From the NCBI RefSeq assembly GCF_008365375.1, contig NZ_QOKW01000004.1:1-64000 (forward strand): DNA of 64,000 nucleotides. The letters are read 5' to 3'. The notes beneath the pieces were generated by a model. It made no database searches and had not been told where the DNA came from. It saw only the letters and a list, made by a program, of their open reading frames with translations. Of the stretch, positions 14,911-22,321 are shown piece by piece. The position numbers and the translations under genes were made by a program. Source of the DNA: Roseomonas genomospecies 6 (GTDB lineage Bacteria > Pseudomonadota > Alphaproteobacteria > Azospirillales > Azospirillaceae). Position 1 is the stretch's first letter. Each line of letters starts with the position of its first letter.

Positions 14911-16119
14911 TCACCAAGGGATTTCCTCTAGCTCAGGGGCCGTGATCCACGGTCGTCGTGGTGGTGGATCGGGCGGCGGAGGCGGTTGGACGACGGTGGG
15001 GGAGCGGGGGATTCCGGGATAGGCCGTACCCTCCGTAGAAGCCTCAGGAGCGTCGCGGTAGACGGTGCGGATCTCGGCGGCGGTCACGCCAGGACGGCCG
15101 CGAACGTGCCACGCCTCCCGAAACACACCGTCGCCAAAATCATGGATAACGCGGCGCAGGACCGAGAAGCCGACGTTCGCAAATAGGTGTTCCCGTAGCC
15201 GCTGAATGCGGACAGCCGGACGGCGCGGCACAATCTCGGCGACGCCGTACTCAGGGTGCCGCCGGACGGTCATTCCATCGGCGTCCAGCTTGCCGAGCCA
15301 GCGGCGGTACTCGCCGACGGCGCGGACCAGCGCCACGCCCCGCGTTTGGCGCCACAACTCGACAAGTTCCTCTGGCGTCCACTCGTCGTCCAGTTCCTCG
15401 GCCAGCCCGGCGGCGGCGTACTGCACCAGGGCGGCCGGATGGCGGTTGAGGCGGTCCTCGTCCTCGGCCGTCCACCACAGCCAGCCGGTTTCCGGACGGC
15501 CGGTGCCGCCGACCCAATACGACTCCAGCGCGGCCCACTCCTCGGGCGTGCCGCCCCGGCCGACAAGGTGGTAGTGGAGGTAGACGCGGCCGTCGTCACC
15601 GTCCCGCTGGATGTGGGCGGCGATCAGGTCAATGGCGATGCTTGGCGCGTACCGTGCGATGCCGTAGCGCAGCCGCTCGTTCACGCGACGGCTCGTGTCG
15701 GCGTGGACGCGGCGCAGGGTGTCCAGCGGGACGCTGCACACTGGGGCGGCGACGCGAACCTGCCGCACTGTGTCGATGCCATGTTCGCCCGCGAACACGG
15801 TGTAGCGCAAACCATGCCTTGTCTTGGCGGCGAACGCCTGGGACGGGAACATCTGGTGACGCCGAAGCGCGCGACCGAGAGATTCCGTCCACTCGCCGTC
15901 GTCGCTGACGTACTGGTCGTCGCTGCCCGGTGGGGCGGCGTGGACGTTGGCGTCGGTGAGGCCGCCCTCGATCAGCAGTGCAGCAAGACGCTGATCGTCG
16001 TCGCGCCTCTGGCGTGCATCGCCATGGGTGTCGTGCTCGTTATGGCTGCCAAATTTGTTGACAAGCTGGCCCGTATCAACCCGGCGGCTGCTTTGATGCA
16101 GTTGCCGCCGGGCGGGCAT
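14911..16119 (-). CDS. Plasmid replication initiator-like HUH protein
   Basis: 402 residues. The core (about residues 95-330) has RVYLHYHLVGRG with the paired histidines at 182-184 (HYH), an aromatic WLWWTAEDED block (213-222), a candidate catalytic Tyr in ALVQYAAAGL (Y234), and TRGVALVRAVGEYRRWLG. This order resembles rolling-circle-type Rep proteins, where HUH histidines bind metal and a later Tyr nicks the origin. The start is uncertain: the first 90 residues are charged and low complexity, and Met90 (MFPSQAF) is an alternative. The Pro-rich C-terminus is disordered. A leader hairpin lies directly upstream. Confidence 0.45.
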   Translation of the reverse strand: MPARRQLHQSSRRVDTGQLVNKFGSHNEHDTHGDARQRRDDDQRLAALLIEGGLTDANVHAAPPGSDDQYVSDDGEWTESLGRALRRHQMFPSQAFAAKTRHGLRYTVFAGEHGIDTVRQVRVAAPVCSVPLDTLRRVHADTSRRVNERLRYGIARYAPSIAIDLIAAHIQRDGDDGRVYLHYHLVGRGGTPEEWAALESYWVGGTGRPETGWLWWTAEDEDRLNRHPAALVQYAAAGLAEELDDEWTPEELVELWRQTRGVALVRAVGEYRRWLGKLDADGMTVRRHPEYGVAEIVPRRPAVRIQRLREHLFANVGFSVLRRVIHDFGDGVFREAWHVRGRPGVTAAEIRTVYRDAPEASTEGTAYPGIPRSPTVVQPPPPPDPPPRRPWITAPELEEIPW

Positions 16120-16122
16120 TGC

Positions 16123-16151
16123 GGGCCTATCCCGTCGTTACGGGAAGGCCC
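16123..16151 (+). promoter_or_regulatory. Hairpin in the Rep-like gene leader
   Basis: GGGCC (16123-16127) and TCCCG (16130-16134) pair with CGGGA (16141-16145) and GGCCC (16147-16151). It lies just upstream of the minus-strand start at 16119. With the terminator at 16201-16244 it could form the body of a plus-strand antisense RNA, or it may simply control Rep translation. Confidence 0.45.
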
Positions 16152-16200
16152 TTGAATACGGCGCGTGGGTGCGTCATGATTCCAAGGACTTGATGATGAG

Positions 16201-16244
16201 AACCGCCCCATCTCTGGCCTTGCCGGGCCTCCGGGGCGGTTTTT
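16201..16244 (+). terminator. Rho-independent terminator on the plus strand
   Basis: AACCGCCCC (16201-16209) pairs with GGGGCGGTT (16233-16241), with a further GGCC/GGCC pairing inside, followed by TTTTT then CATTTT. No plus-strand protein gene ends before it, so it may end a small RNA transcribed against the Rep leader. Confidence 0.7.
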
Positions 16245-16286
16245 CATTTTGCCCTCGACTCGGGGCTCGGCGTCAAGCCCCCGGTG

Positions 16287-16601
16287 TTACCGGAAGATCC
16301 TGTCGTCCAACACCTTCATGCACCCGCGCGCAAGGCTGCCGAAGAACCAAGCGCTGATGAACAGCATCAGCATCACAACGGTGCATGCAACACCGGTGAC
16401 GCCGAAATCCGCCCAGCTATGGACACGGTTGAAGGCCTCCATATAGGCCGGACCAACGTCACTCAACACGTAGGAATACCAAGCAGCCTCGGCAGAGGAC
16501 GCAACCATCACAACGAAGAGAACCACCGTTGACCACTGGCTCAAGCTGCTGTAGCGCCTCTGGTTCTTGAACGATGCCCACATCTGTCTAAAGCGGCTCA
16601 T
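16287..16601 (-). CDS. Two-helix membrane protein, unknown
   Basis: 104 residues. Two hydrophobic helices span about residues 20-43 (WSTVVLFVVMVASSAEAAWY) and 70-92 (TGVACTVVMLMLFISAWFFG), with a basic N-terminus (MSRFRQMWASFKNQRRY) predicted to stay in the cytoplasm. It lies upstream of the Rep-like gene on the same strand. No family was recognised; small membrane proteins of this kind are common on plasmids, for example as entry-exclusion or holin-like proteins, but nothing here decides the role. Confidence 0.5.
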   Translation of the reverse strand: MSRFRQMWASFKNQRRYSSLSQWSTVVLFVVMVASSAEAAWYSYVLSDVGPAYMEAFNRVHSWADFGVTGVACTVVMLMLFISAWFFGSLARGCMKVLDDRIFR

Positions 16602-16662
16602 GCTGTCTTCCCTGGTTGGGATTGAATGCGCGGCGTCAAGAAGAGCATGGTGTCGCCACCGG

Positions 16663-16902
16663 TCACTCGGCAGTCGTGGCCTCGTCCTCGTGGTTCTTGA
16701 TCACGTCGGCCATCACCTCCAGCTGCTCGGCCAGTCCGTACTTGTCCGGGAACTTGGCGAGGATCGCCCACGAAAACTCCCGAACGGCCGTCTTCATGAC
16801 GGCTTCGCGAAAGTAGGGGTCGGCTGCGAGTTCCGACACGGTATCAACGCAAGCCGATACGGCGTCGGCGATCCGATCCTCGAAAGCCCTCTCGTCAGCC
16901 AT
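16663..16902 (-). CDS. Small acidic helical protein, unknown
   Basis: 79 residues, Glu/Asp/Ala rich, predicted mostly helical (FEDRIADAVSACVDTVSELA, FREAVMKTAVREFSWAIL, AEQLEVMADVIKNHEDEA). No membrane, signal or catalytic motif is seen. It precedes the two-helix membrane gene by 61 bases on the same strand and may be co-transcribed with it. It is the last apparently intact gene of the element before the chromosomal cytochrome remnant. Confidence 0.5.
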   Translation of the reverse strand: MADERAFEDRIADAVSACVDTVSELAADPYFREAVMKTAVREFSWAILAKFPDKYGLAEQLEVMADVIKNHEDEATTAE

Positions 16903-17229
16903 GGAATTCCCCTGGGTTGTTTAACCCGCATAGGGTACAGCGCAGGCCGGTGCTGAACAACGCGCCTTTCAGCCGCACAATGTTGACAAGGTTCCGCGCA
17001 GCGTGTACCAGTATTGTGGCATTCAGAGTGGCGGTTCGGCCGTCTCGAAAGCTGATTTCCGTTTGGATTCAAGCTGCTGGCGCGCATTTCAGGCTTATGC
17101 TCCTGGCGCCCCAGCCACCCTATTTTACCCCATTCAAATCAATTAGGTTAACCGCGCTGTGTACCGGCAATGTGTACCAGGCGGAGTTCCGTGGCTTTCT
17201 CATGCCATGGCGCTGACGGCCGAACAGCT
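16903..17229. other. Non-coding region at the right edge of the element
   Basis: No credible gene. The GC content falls around 17,100-17,160. A TTGACA occurs at 16983-16988 without a good -10. The frame of the cytochrome remnant is open from 17170 but has no cytochrome-like residues before about 17,248, so the junction between element and chromosome is probably in this stretch. No att-like direct repeat was found by eye. Confidence 0.4.
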
Positions 17230-17598
17230 ATGTACAACAACTTTGTTGTCAAAGTTGCCCAGGGCAAGGCGGTCTACGCGGAGCGGTGCGCCTCGCGCCA
17301 CGGCGCGCGGCTGGAGGGACAGCCGGACCGGCAAACCCGCAAGCGGAATGGCCGCCTGCCCGCGCCGCCGCGCGACGCCTCTGGGCACACATGGCACCGC
17401 CCCGACACCGACCTCTTTAAAATCACCAAGCAGGGCGTCGCCGCGTTCGCCCCGCCCGGCTACGAGAGCGACATGCCCGCCTTCGGCGGCGTGCTGAGCG
17501 ATGCCGAGAGCTGGGCGGTCCTGGCCTACATCAAGAGTTCCTGGCCCGGAAAGATCCGTCGCCGCCACGCCGCCTTGAGCGAAAGCGCCAGAAAGTAG
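17230..17598 (+). pseudogene. Cytochrome c remnant lacking signal peptide and second haem Cys
   Basis: The frame resembles a class I c-type cytochrome: GKAVYAERCASRHGARLEGQ, NGRLPAPPRDASGHTWHRPD, FAPPGYESDMPAFGG (with the axial Met) and WAVLAYIKSSWP. In intact relatives the haem site is CASCH; here it reads CASRH, so the second haem cysteine is gone. The signal peptide is also missing, since the sequence before GKAVY is unrelated. This is best explained as a chromosomal gene whose 5' end was lost when the element inserted, followed by drift. Confidence 0.75.
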
Positions 17599-17639
17599 GG
17601 AGCGGACGCGAGCCTTGGCGTCATGGCTCGCATCGCACG

Positions 17640-18275
17640 TCAGGCCGTCAGCGACGACGGGTTGGTTTCCTTTCGCTGCTTCTGAACGCCGGGGAAGACC
17701 TCGTTGAAATCGCGGAACAGGGCCTTGTAGTTCTCCGGCACCCGGTAAGCCTTCTTTTGGAAGCCATCCGGCAGTTCATCCAGTTCGGTCATGCCGTTCC
17801 AGCCCTCCGCCATGGGAAAGGCGTAGTAGGGATAGTCCCGCGGAACGCCCCTGGCGCGGATCACGTTGATCGTGCGCCCGCGCTTGCGGGCGGCGGCGAT
17901 ACGGTGCATGCCGTCGTTGATGATCCACACGGTGCGCCCGTCCGGCTCCACCGACTCCTCGACGATCGGCGGGGTCAGCGGGATCGGCCCCTCCTCCTCG
18001 CCGTCGCGCTCGATCCAGAACAGGACCGCGCCGGTCAGCGCGAAGACGTCGATGCCATGAGGACGGAACAACTGTTCGAGCGTCAGCACAGTGTTGAGCT
18101 CGTTCTTCAGCAGATAACGCTGGGTCGGCGCCAGCGTTTCCGGGTCCACCGACGGCACCAGTTCCAGCGTGGCGTTTTCGTAGACATAGGGGCGATCAAA
18201 GCCCTTCAGCCGCGTCTTCTTGAAACGGGCAAGGGTTTCTTCGGTGGACAGCGTCTCCCAACGCAACAGTCGCAT
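17640..18275 (-). CDS. ParB-like domain protein of a nucleotide-metabolism cluster
   Basis: 211 residues, no signal peptide. Residues 105-150 contain WIINDGMHRIAAARKRG, matching the ParB/sulfiredoxin-type 'G-HR--AA--G' motif (about 121-133) that binds nucleotide in that superfamily. The rest has no known domain. It is the last gene of a four-gene operon, four bases after the HAD gene, together with a thymidylate-synthase homologue and a dCTP deaminase. ParB-fold enzymes include CTPases and kinases, so a nucleotide-using role is plausible. It lacks the HTH of chromosome-partition ParB proteins. Confidence 0.6.
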   Translation of the reverse strand: MRLLRWETLSTEETLARFKKTRLKGFDRPYVYENATLELVPSVDPETLAPTQRYLLKNELNTVLTLEQLFRPHGIDVFALTGAVLFWIERDGEEEGPIPLTPPIVEESVEPDGRTVWIINDGMHRIAAARKRGRTINVIRARGVPRDYPYYAFPMAEGWNGMTELDELPDGFQKKAYRVPENYKALFRDFNEVFPGVQKQRKETNPSSLTA

Positions 18276-18279
18276 GAGG

Positions 18280-18981
18280 TCACCGTATGGGCAGAGAGGC
18301 AGAAGGGGCAGCCACGTCGTCCACGGACAACGCGGCGATGGAGGGCACGATCAGGTCCGGGCGGGGCAGTTCCCCGCGCTCGACGCCTTGCAGATACGCC
18401 CGTTCCTTGTCGGGCCGATGCATCAGCCACACCGTCCGCATGCCGAGCGCGAGCGCCGGGCCGATGTCGTTGTCGTAGGAATCGCCGATCATCGTGCAGG
18501 CTTCCGGCGGACAGCCGGCGGCGGCCAGAGCGTGCCGGTAGATCGCCAGATCCGGCTTGGCAACGCCCACACGGTAAGACATCACGGTAAGGTCGCTGGC
18601 GGCGAGGGGCCCGAACAGGCGCCTGAAGCTTTCGGCGTACGGGTGCCAGATGTTGGAGACGAATCCGTAGCGCCGCCCGCTCCCGCTGAGCGAGGACAGC
18701 AGCGCGGCGGCACCCTCGATCACCGAAGGCCCGGTCACCTGGGTGTCCCAGACGTCCGCCGCCGCCTTCTCCGCCTCGGAGCGTCCGGCCTGATAGTCGC
18801 TGACCAGGATGGCGGCGAGATCCGCCGGGGTTTCGATCACCGTGGTGAGCAGACACCGGTCGAGCCGCTTGCGCTGGGCCTCGTCGAGACCCAGGGCGGC
18901 GGCGATGAACCGCGCGGGGGCTTTCGGCGGGCCTTCGATGAGGCTGGCGCCGATGTCGAAGAAGGTCACTGGGGCCGTCAC
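18280..18981 (-). CDS. HAD-superfamily hydrolase, likely nucleotide phosphatase
   Basis: 233 residues. Motif I is TFFDIGASL with the nucleophile Asp9, but the usual second Asp (DxD) is Gly (DIG). Motif II is FVSN (about 129-132), motif III the Lys in GVAKPDLAIYRHAL and motif IV MIGDSYDND. The cap region between motifs I and II is helical, as in subfamily IA enzymes. The missing second Asp normally acts as general acid in phosphatases, so activity or substrate may be altered. The start overlaps the stop of the thymidylate-synthase homologue by four bases, which suggests action on its product or substrate. Confidence 0.75.
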   Translation of the reverse strand: MTAPVTFFDIGASLIEGPPKAPARFIAAALGLDEAQRKRLDRCLLTTVIETPADLAAILVSDYQAGRSEAEKAAADVWDTQVTGPSVIEGAAALLSSLSGSGRRYGFVSNIWHPYAESFRRLFGPLAASDLTVMSYRVGVAKPDLAIYRHALAAAGCPPEACTMIGDSYDNDIGPALALGMRTVWLMHRPDKERAYLQGVERGELPRPDLIVPSIAALSVDDVAAPSASLPIR

Positions 18982-20498
18982 GATGCGGAGCCCGCCTTTG
19001 TCTTGGCCTTCAGGAGCGCCTCGTGGATCGCGAGTTGGCGACCGACATAGAGGGCGTGCGAGAGTTCCGAAATCGCGCAGTCGCGCGCGATCTGGCTCTC
19101 GATGTCCTGCGCCGTCCGTCCGCGGTAGCGGGCCAGGGTTTCCCCGCCCGATTTAAGGTCGGCCACGATCTCCGCAGTCTCGTCGTCGATGGTGAAGGTG
19201 AAGTAGCCGTTGGGGTCCTCGCGCAACTCGCGCTTGCCGCTGGCGCGGTCCAGTTCGAGGTCGTCCTTCTTGGCGTCCTTGATCTGCTGCGCCAGATCGA
19301 ACCGCTCGGTCGAGCCGGGATCGATCGAGATCGAATGGCTGATCACGGTGATGGCGCCCAGGGAAATGTTCCCCGCGAGCTCCGCCACCAGCCGCTGGAC
19401 CGCCATCAGGCCGTAGAGGTTCTTCAGCCACGCGCTCATGGTGTTGTGGGCGCGGAAGGTGGCGGACAGGGTAAGCCGGTCCTGGAAGACGCGGAAGAAC
19501 AGGGTGACCAGGCAGGGCGTGCTCTGGGCTTCCGGCGCGACCATGTCGAAGGACGGGTCCCACAGCGTGATGTAGGCTCCCCGGCTGGTCGGGTCGGCGC
19601 GCAGCTTTTCCGCCGCGACCGTCAGCGTGTCGATGATGCCGCCGGCCCCATCCCGCCAATAGCCGCGCAGCCGGTTGCCGTAGCTGTAGGCCAGCGTTTC
19701 CGGCAACTCCCCGTTCAGCAGGTTCTGCTGATAGGCGGCGAACTCCGCCAGCGAGAAGCCGTAGGGGCGCAGATGCCCGTCGGCGTCGGGAACCGGATCG
19801 GTCACCACGACCTTGAGGTTCTGCAACTCCAGCCGCTTCTTCGTGCCCGACGCGACGCTGGGGATGCCGAACCGCATGATGCGGAAGACGATTTCCTCCC
19901 AGGCGTCGAGCGGCCCGCGGCGGACCACCACATGGGCGCGCGGCTCGGACGGGAAGTAATTCGGCTTGAAGCTGGGCAGCGGCGCCTCGACGCGGTCGCG
20001 CAGCGGCGGCTGCACCGGCGGCAGGCCCGTGAAGAAGGCGGTGATGCCATCCTTGGTCTCGGCCAGCGACGGCTTGCCGAAGCGGGCGACGCTGCACTGG
20101 CCGGCCAGCAGGGCGGGGTCGAATTGCGTGTCGAGGTAGCGTTCGGTGCCGACGATGCGATAGCGCTGCTGCCCCATCCGCTCCGCCGGCTCGACTCCCT
20201 TGGTCAGCAGGCTTTCGATCTCCGCCGCCGAACCGCTCATGTCCTGGCCGAAGACCAGCAGGTGCCGGATCTGCGGATTCCACAGCAGATTGCGGATCAT
20301 CTGCGGCAGGCCGTCGCCGTACAGATTCGCCACGACCGCCACGCGGGACGACTCCGGCTCCAGATCGACCCCGAGTCGGCGCAGGAAATCCATGGCCGTG
20401 TCGGTGGGCGTCCACAGCGTGGCAATCCCGACATCGCCGAGCGGATTGACGATCTTCAACCGCTCCGGAAAATAAAGCGCCTCGAAGGCGAGGGGCAT
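18978..20498 (-). CDS. Thymidylate synthase homologue with N-terminal MtrA-like domain
   Basis: 506 residues, about twice a normal ThyA. Residues about 50-130 (VAVVANLYGDGLPQMIRNLL, LLVFGQDMSGS) resemble the DUF4346/MtrA-like domain. Residues 190-430 follow the synthase fold: YSYGNRLRGYW (261-271), LRADPTSRGAYITLWDP (289-305), the catalytic Cys319 in STPC, and ATFRAHNTMSAWLKN with Asn350. In the family the Cys attacks C6 of dUMP or dCMP, and an Asn at the PFN-like site favours uracil. The usual QRSxD phosphate block is altered to RAHN. It may methylate or hydroxymethylate a deoxypyrimidine nucleotide. It sits in an operon with dCTP deaminase and HAD genes. Confidence 0.75.
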   Translation of the reverse strand: MPLAFEALYFPERLKIVNPLGDVGIATLWTPTDTAMDFLRRLGVDLEPESSRVAVVANLYGDGLPQMIRNLLWNPQIRHLLVFGQDMSGSAAEIESLLTKGVEPAERMGQQRYRIVGTERYLDTQFDPALLAGQCSVARFGKPSLAETKDGITAFFTGLPPVQPPLRDRVEAPLPSFKPNYFPSEPRAHVVVRRGPLDAWEEIVFRIMRFGIPSVASGTKKRLELQNLKVVVTDPVPDADGHLRPYGFSLAEFAAYQQNLLNGELPETLAYSYGNRLRGYWRDGAGGIIDTLTVAAEKLRADPTSRGAYITLWDPSFDMVAPEAQSTPCLVTLFFRVFQDRLTLSATFRAHNTMSAWLKNLYGLMAVQRLVAELAGNISLGAITVISHSISIDPGSTERFDLAQQIKDAKKDDLELDRASGKRELREDPNGYFTFTIDDETAEIVADLKSGGETLARYRGRTAQDIESQIARDCAISELSHALYVGRQLAIHEALLKAKTKAGSAS

Positions 20499-20525
20499 AG
20501 CCTCTTCCCTTATCCTCGTCCCTTG

Positions 20526-21110
20526 TCAGGGCTGCTCGAGATTGATCCGGCTCGGGAGCGGGTCGAGCTGGTCGCGGTACTTGGCGTCGGGGCGCGCGGC
20601 GTAGGGCTTGGAGGTCGGCGACATCAGCGTCTCGAAGCTGAGGGCGCAGATCCGCATGCCCGGGCGCAGCGCCAGCGGCAGCCGTCCGCAATTGAAGAAT
20701 TCCAACGTGATGCGGCCGTTCCAGCCGGGGTCGATGGTGTGCGCGGTCGCGTGCACCATCAGGCCCAGGCGCGCGAGGCTGCTGCGCCCGTCCAGCCGGC
20801 CCGCGATGTCGTTCGGCAGGCCGATGCGCTGAACCGTGATGCCCAGCACCAGCTCGCCCGGATGCAGGAAGAACGGCTCCCCCACGGGAACCTCCACCCG
20901 GTCCATCAGCTTGTCGGGAACCTGGCTGGGATGGCCCTCGGGAGGGGCGAGGTCGACGAAGGCCGCCTTCCCCGGCGGGAAGACCTGGAAGGCGTTGCCG
21001 AGTTGGAGATCGACCGACATGGCGCCGATCTGGCTCTCCGCCGGCAGCGGGTCGATCTCGATGCGTCCTTCGGCCAGGTAGCGGCGAATATCGACGTCTG
21101 ACAGCTTCAT
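20526..21110 (-). CDS. dcd: dCTP deaminase
   Basis: 194 residues, the usual length of Dcd. The signature RSSLARLGLMVH (109-120), ATAHTIDPGW (121-130) and ITLEFFN with the catalytic Glu137 is clear. The enzyme converts dCTP to dUTP, and in bifunctional members on to dUMP. The ATG at 21110 has GGAAGGA just upstream; the frame runs further back but without the family N-terminus. It is the first gene of the leftward operon and would supply uracil deoxynucleotides for the synthase homologue encoded 27 bases downstream. Confidence 0.9.
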   Translation of the reverse strand: MKLSDVDIRRYLAEGRIEIDPLPAESQIGAMSVDLQLGNAFQVFPPGKAAFVDLAPPEGHPSQVPDKLMDRVEVPVGEPFFLHPGELVLGITVQRIGLPNDIAGRLDGRSSLARLGLMVHATAHTIDPGWNGRITLEFFNCGRLPLALRPGMRICALSFETLMSPTSKPYAARPDAKYRDQLDPLPSRINLEQP

Positions 21111-21232
21111 TCCTTCCGAGCCTCCTGGCGGAGCCGCAAGCCCTGCGGTTCCGGTCACGTATGCGCCCTCTATACTCGACAACGCGAACGCCAGTCCATT
21201 AGATGTCGCCGGCTTTGCAGAAGGGGATGGGA

Positions 21233-22108
21233 ATGGCAGGTTCGTCGAACGATTCCGCGCTGGTGGACGATGTCTTCGAAACACGGCGCCTGTCGGTCAT
21301 CCTGGGCGATGTCCCGGCCATTGGCAACCGGCCCGATGCGGAAACCCTGTTCCGGACCCGCGTGGCCGAGCATGGGGAACGGGTCCGCCGCCTGCGGGAG
21401 ACGGAATCGCCGCTGTTCGTCGAGAACAACGACCTCACCGCCTACGCCGCCGCCGACGGGCCGTTGCCGGAACTGATCCTGGTCGGCGACAACCCGGGGC
21501 GCCGGGAGTTCGAGCATTCCGTGTATCTGTGCGTCAAGGGACGCGCCGGCGCCATGGCGCACAGCTTCTTCGATGGGGTTTTCGGCCCGCAGTCCTTCCG
21601 CAACAAGGTGATGGTGCTGAACAAAAGCTCCTTCCACACGCCGCGCACGGTGGGCTTGACGGAGGCGATGCGCGGCGGGGCCGGAGTTGGCGACGCCATC
21701 CGGCGCGACCAGGAGGAGAACGCGCGGCTGATCGCCGACTCGGTGGCCCTGCTGGGCGTCCCGGTCGTCACCATCGGCATGGAAAGCGGCGGAACGACGT
21801 TCCAGAGCTTCCGCAAGGCGCTCGAAGCCCGGTACCGCGCCTTCGGGAACCCCCCGGCGATGTTTCAGGGGAAGCGACTCGCCGGCCCCTTCCGCAAGGT
21901 GCCGCACTTCTCGCTCTCCAAGATCTTCTGCCGCAACGCCGACCCGGCCTGGAACGCCGCCCTGGAAGGATTTCTGGCCCGGCACGCCTCCGTTCCCGGC
22001 TTGGCGACCGACAACGGCAACGTGTCGTCGAAGGTGCTGCTGGGGCTGGCGGACAGGCGCCTGCTCGCCGATTATTTGGACACGGTGATCCTTGGGGACG
22101 GGGAGTAA
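21233..22108 (+). CDS. Uracil-DNA glycosylase superfamily-like protein
   Basis: 291 residues from the ATG at 21233, which has AAGGGG six bases upstream (an earlier ATG at 21203 lacks one). The core has LILVGDNPGRREFE (82-95), matching the 'GE-PG--E' water-activating motif of family 4/5-type uracil-DNA glycosylases, then NKSSFHTPRT and a Rossmann-like alternation (VALLGVPVVTIGMES). It could excise a base or, as in some relatives, bind nucleotide. It is divergent from the dcd operon across about 120 bases, so shared control is likely. The C-terminal part is not recognised and the assignment is moderate. Confidence 0.5.
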   Translation: MAGSSNDSALVDDVFETRRLSVILGDVPAIGNRPDAETLFRTRVAEHGERVRRLRETESPLFVENNDLTAYAAADGPLPELILVGDNPGRREFEHSVYLCVKGRAGAMAHSFFDGVFGPQSFRNKVMVLNKSSFHTPRTVGLTEAMRGGAGVGDAIRRDQEENARLIADSVALLGVPVVTIGMESGGTTFQSFRKALEARYRAFGNPPAMFQGKRLAGPFRKVPHFSLSKIFCRNADPAWNAALEGFLARHASVPGLATDNGNVSSKVLLGLADRRLLADYLDTVILGDGE

Positions 22109-22159
22109 CGGCCCTATTCCGCGACGGGTGGGGAGCCTTCTTGGTGGGTGGTCGCTTTG

Positions 22160-22263
22160 GGCCCCCACCCTGACCCTCCCCCACTTCGCGGGGGAGGGGA
22201 TTGAAGGGCGCGCAGCGGAGTTCCCTCCCTCGCCGAAGGTGGGGGAGGGTTAGGGAGGGGCCC
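22160..22263. repeat. Dispersed GC-rich palindromic repeat
   Basis: GGGCCCCCACCCTGACCCTC opens and GGGTTAGGGAGGGGCCC closes an imperfect long palindrome containing CTCCCCCACTTCGCGGGGGAG and CTCGCCGAAGGTGGGGGAG. A close relative lies at 39130-39219. It falls between two rightward genes and could act as a transcription terminator or an mRNA-stabilising hairpin. Confidence 0.75.
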
Positions 22264-22321
22264 GGTGCGAGGGCTCACTCCCTGTCGGAAACTGCCCGCG
22301 AGGCTTTGGGGGAAGGTGCCG

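Larger units (their letters stand above)
205..17229. mobile_element. Integrated mobilizable plasmid-like element
   Basis: This stretch contains an excisionase-like HTH gene, a MobA/MobL relaxase with a MobC-like partner, a plasmid Rep-like HUH protein, a serine resolvase with a res-like site, an orphan DotA/TraY protein, a phage-type Dam fusion and many small unknown genes. No housekeeping gene is recognised in it. The left edge is an integrase remnant next to an IS, and the right edge abuts a cytochrome c remnant. I infer an integrated plasmid or integrative mobilizable element. The ends are approximate: I found no clear att duplication, and the true left end may lie outside the window. Confidence 0.5.

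Noticed and set aside
16983..17017. Promoter with TTGACA at 16983-16988
   Set aside because: No acceptable -10 hexamer lies at the right distance and no plus-strand gene follows closely.
17170..17229. Upstream extension of the cytochrome frame as a true N-terminus
   Set aside because: The 20 extra residues contain no signal peptide and do not match cytochrome c; they are more likely element or junction DNA.
19023..21101. 692-codon plus-strand frame opposite the synthase and dcd genes
   Set aside because: Same reason: a high-GC shadow frame with no recognisable domain, opposite genes with clear catalytic motifs.
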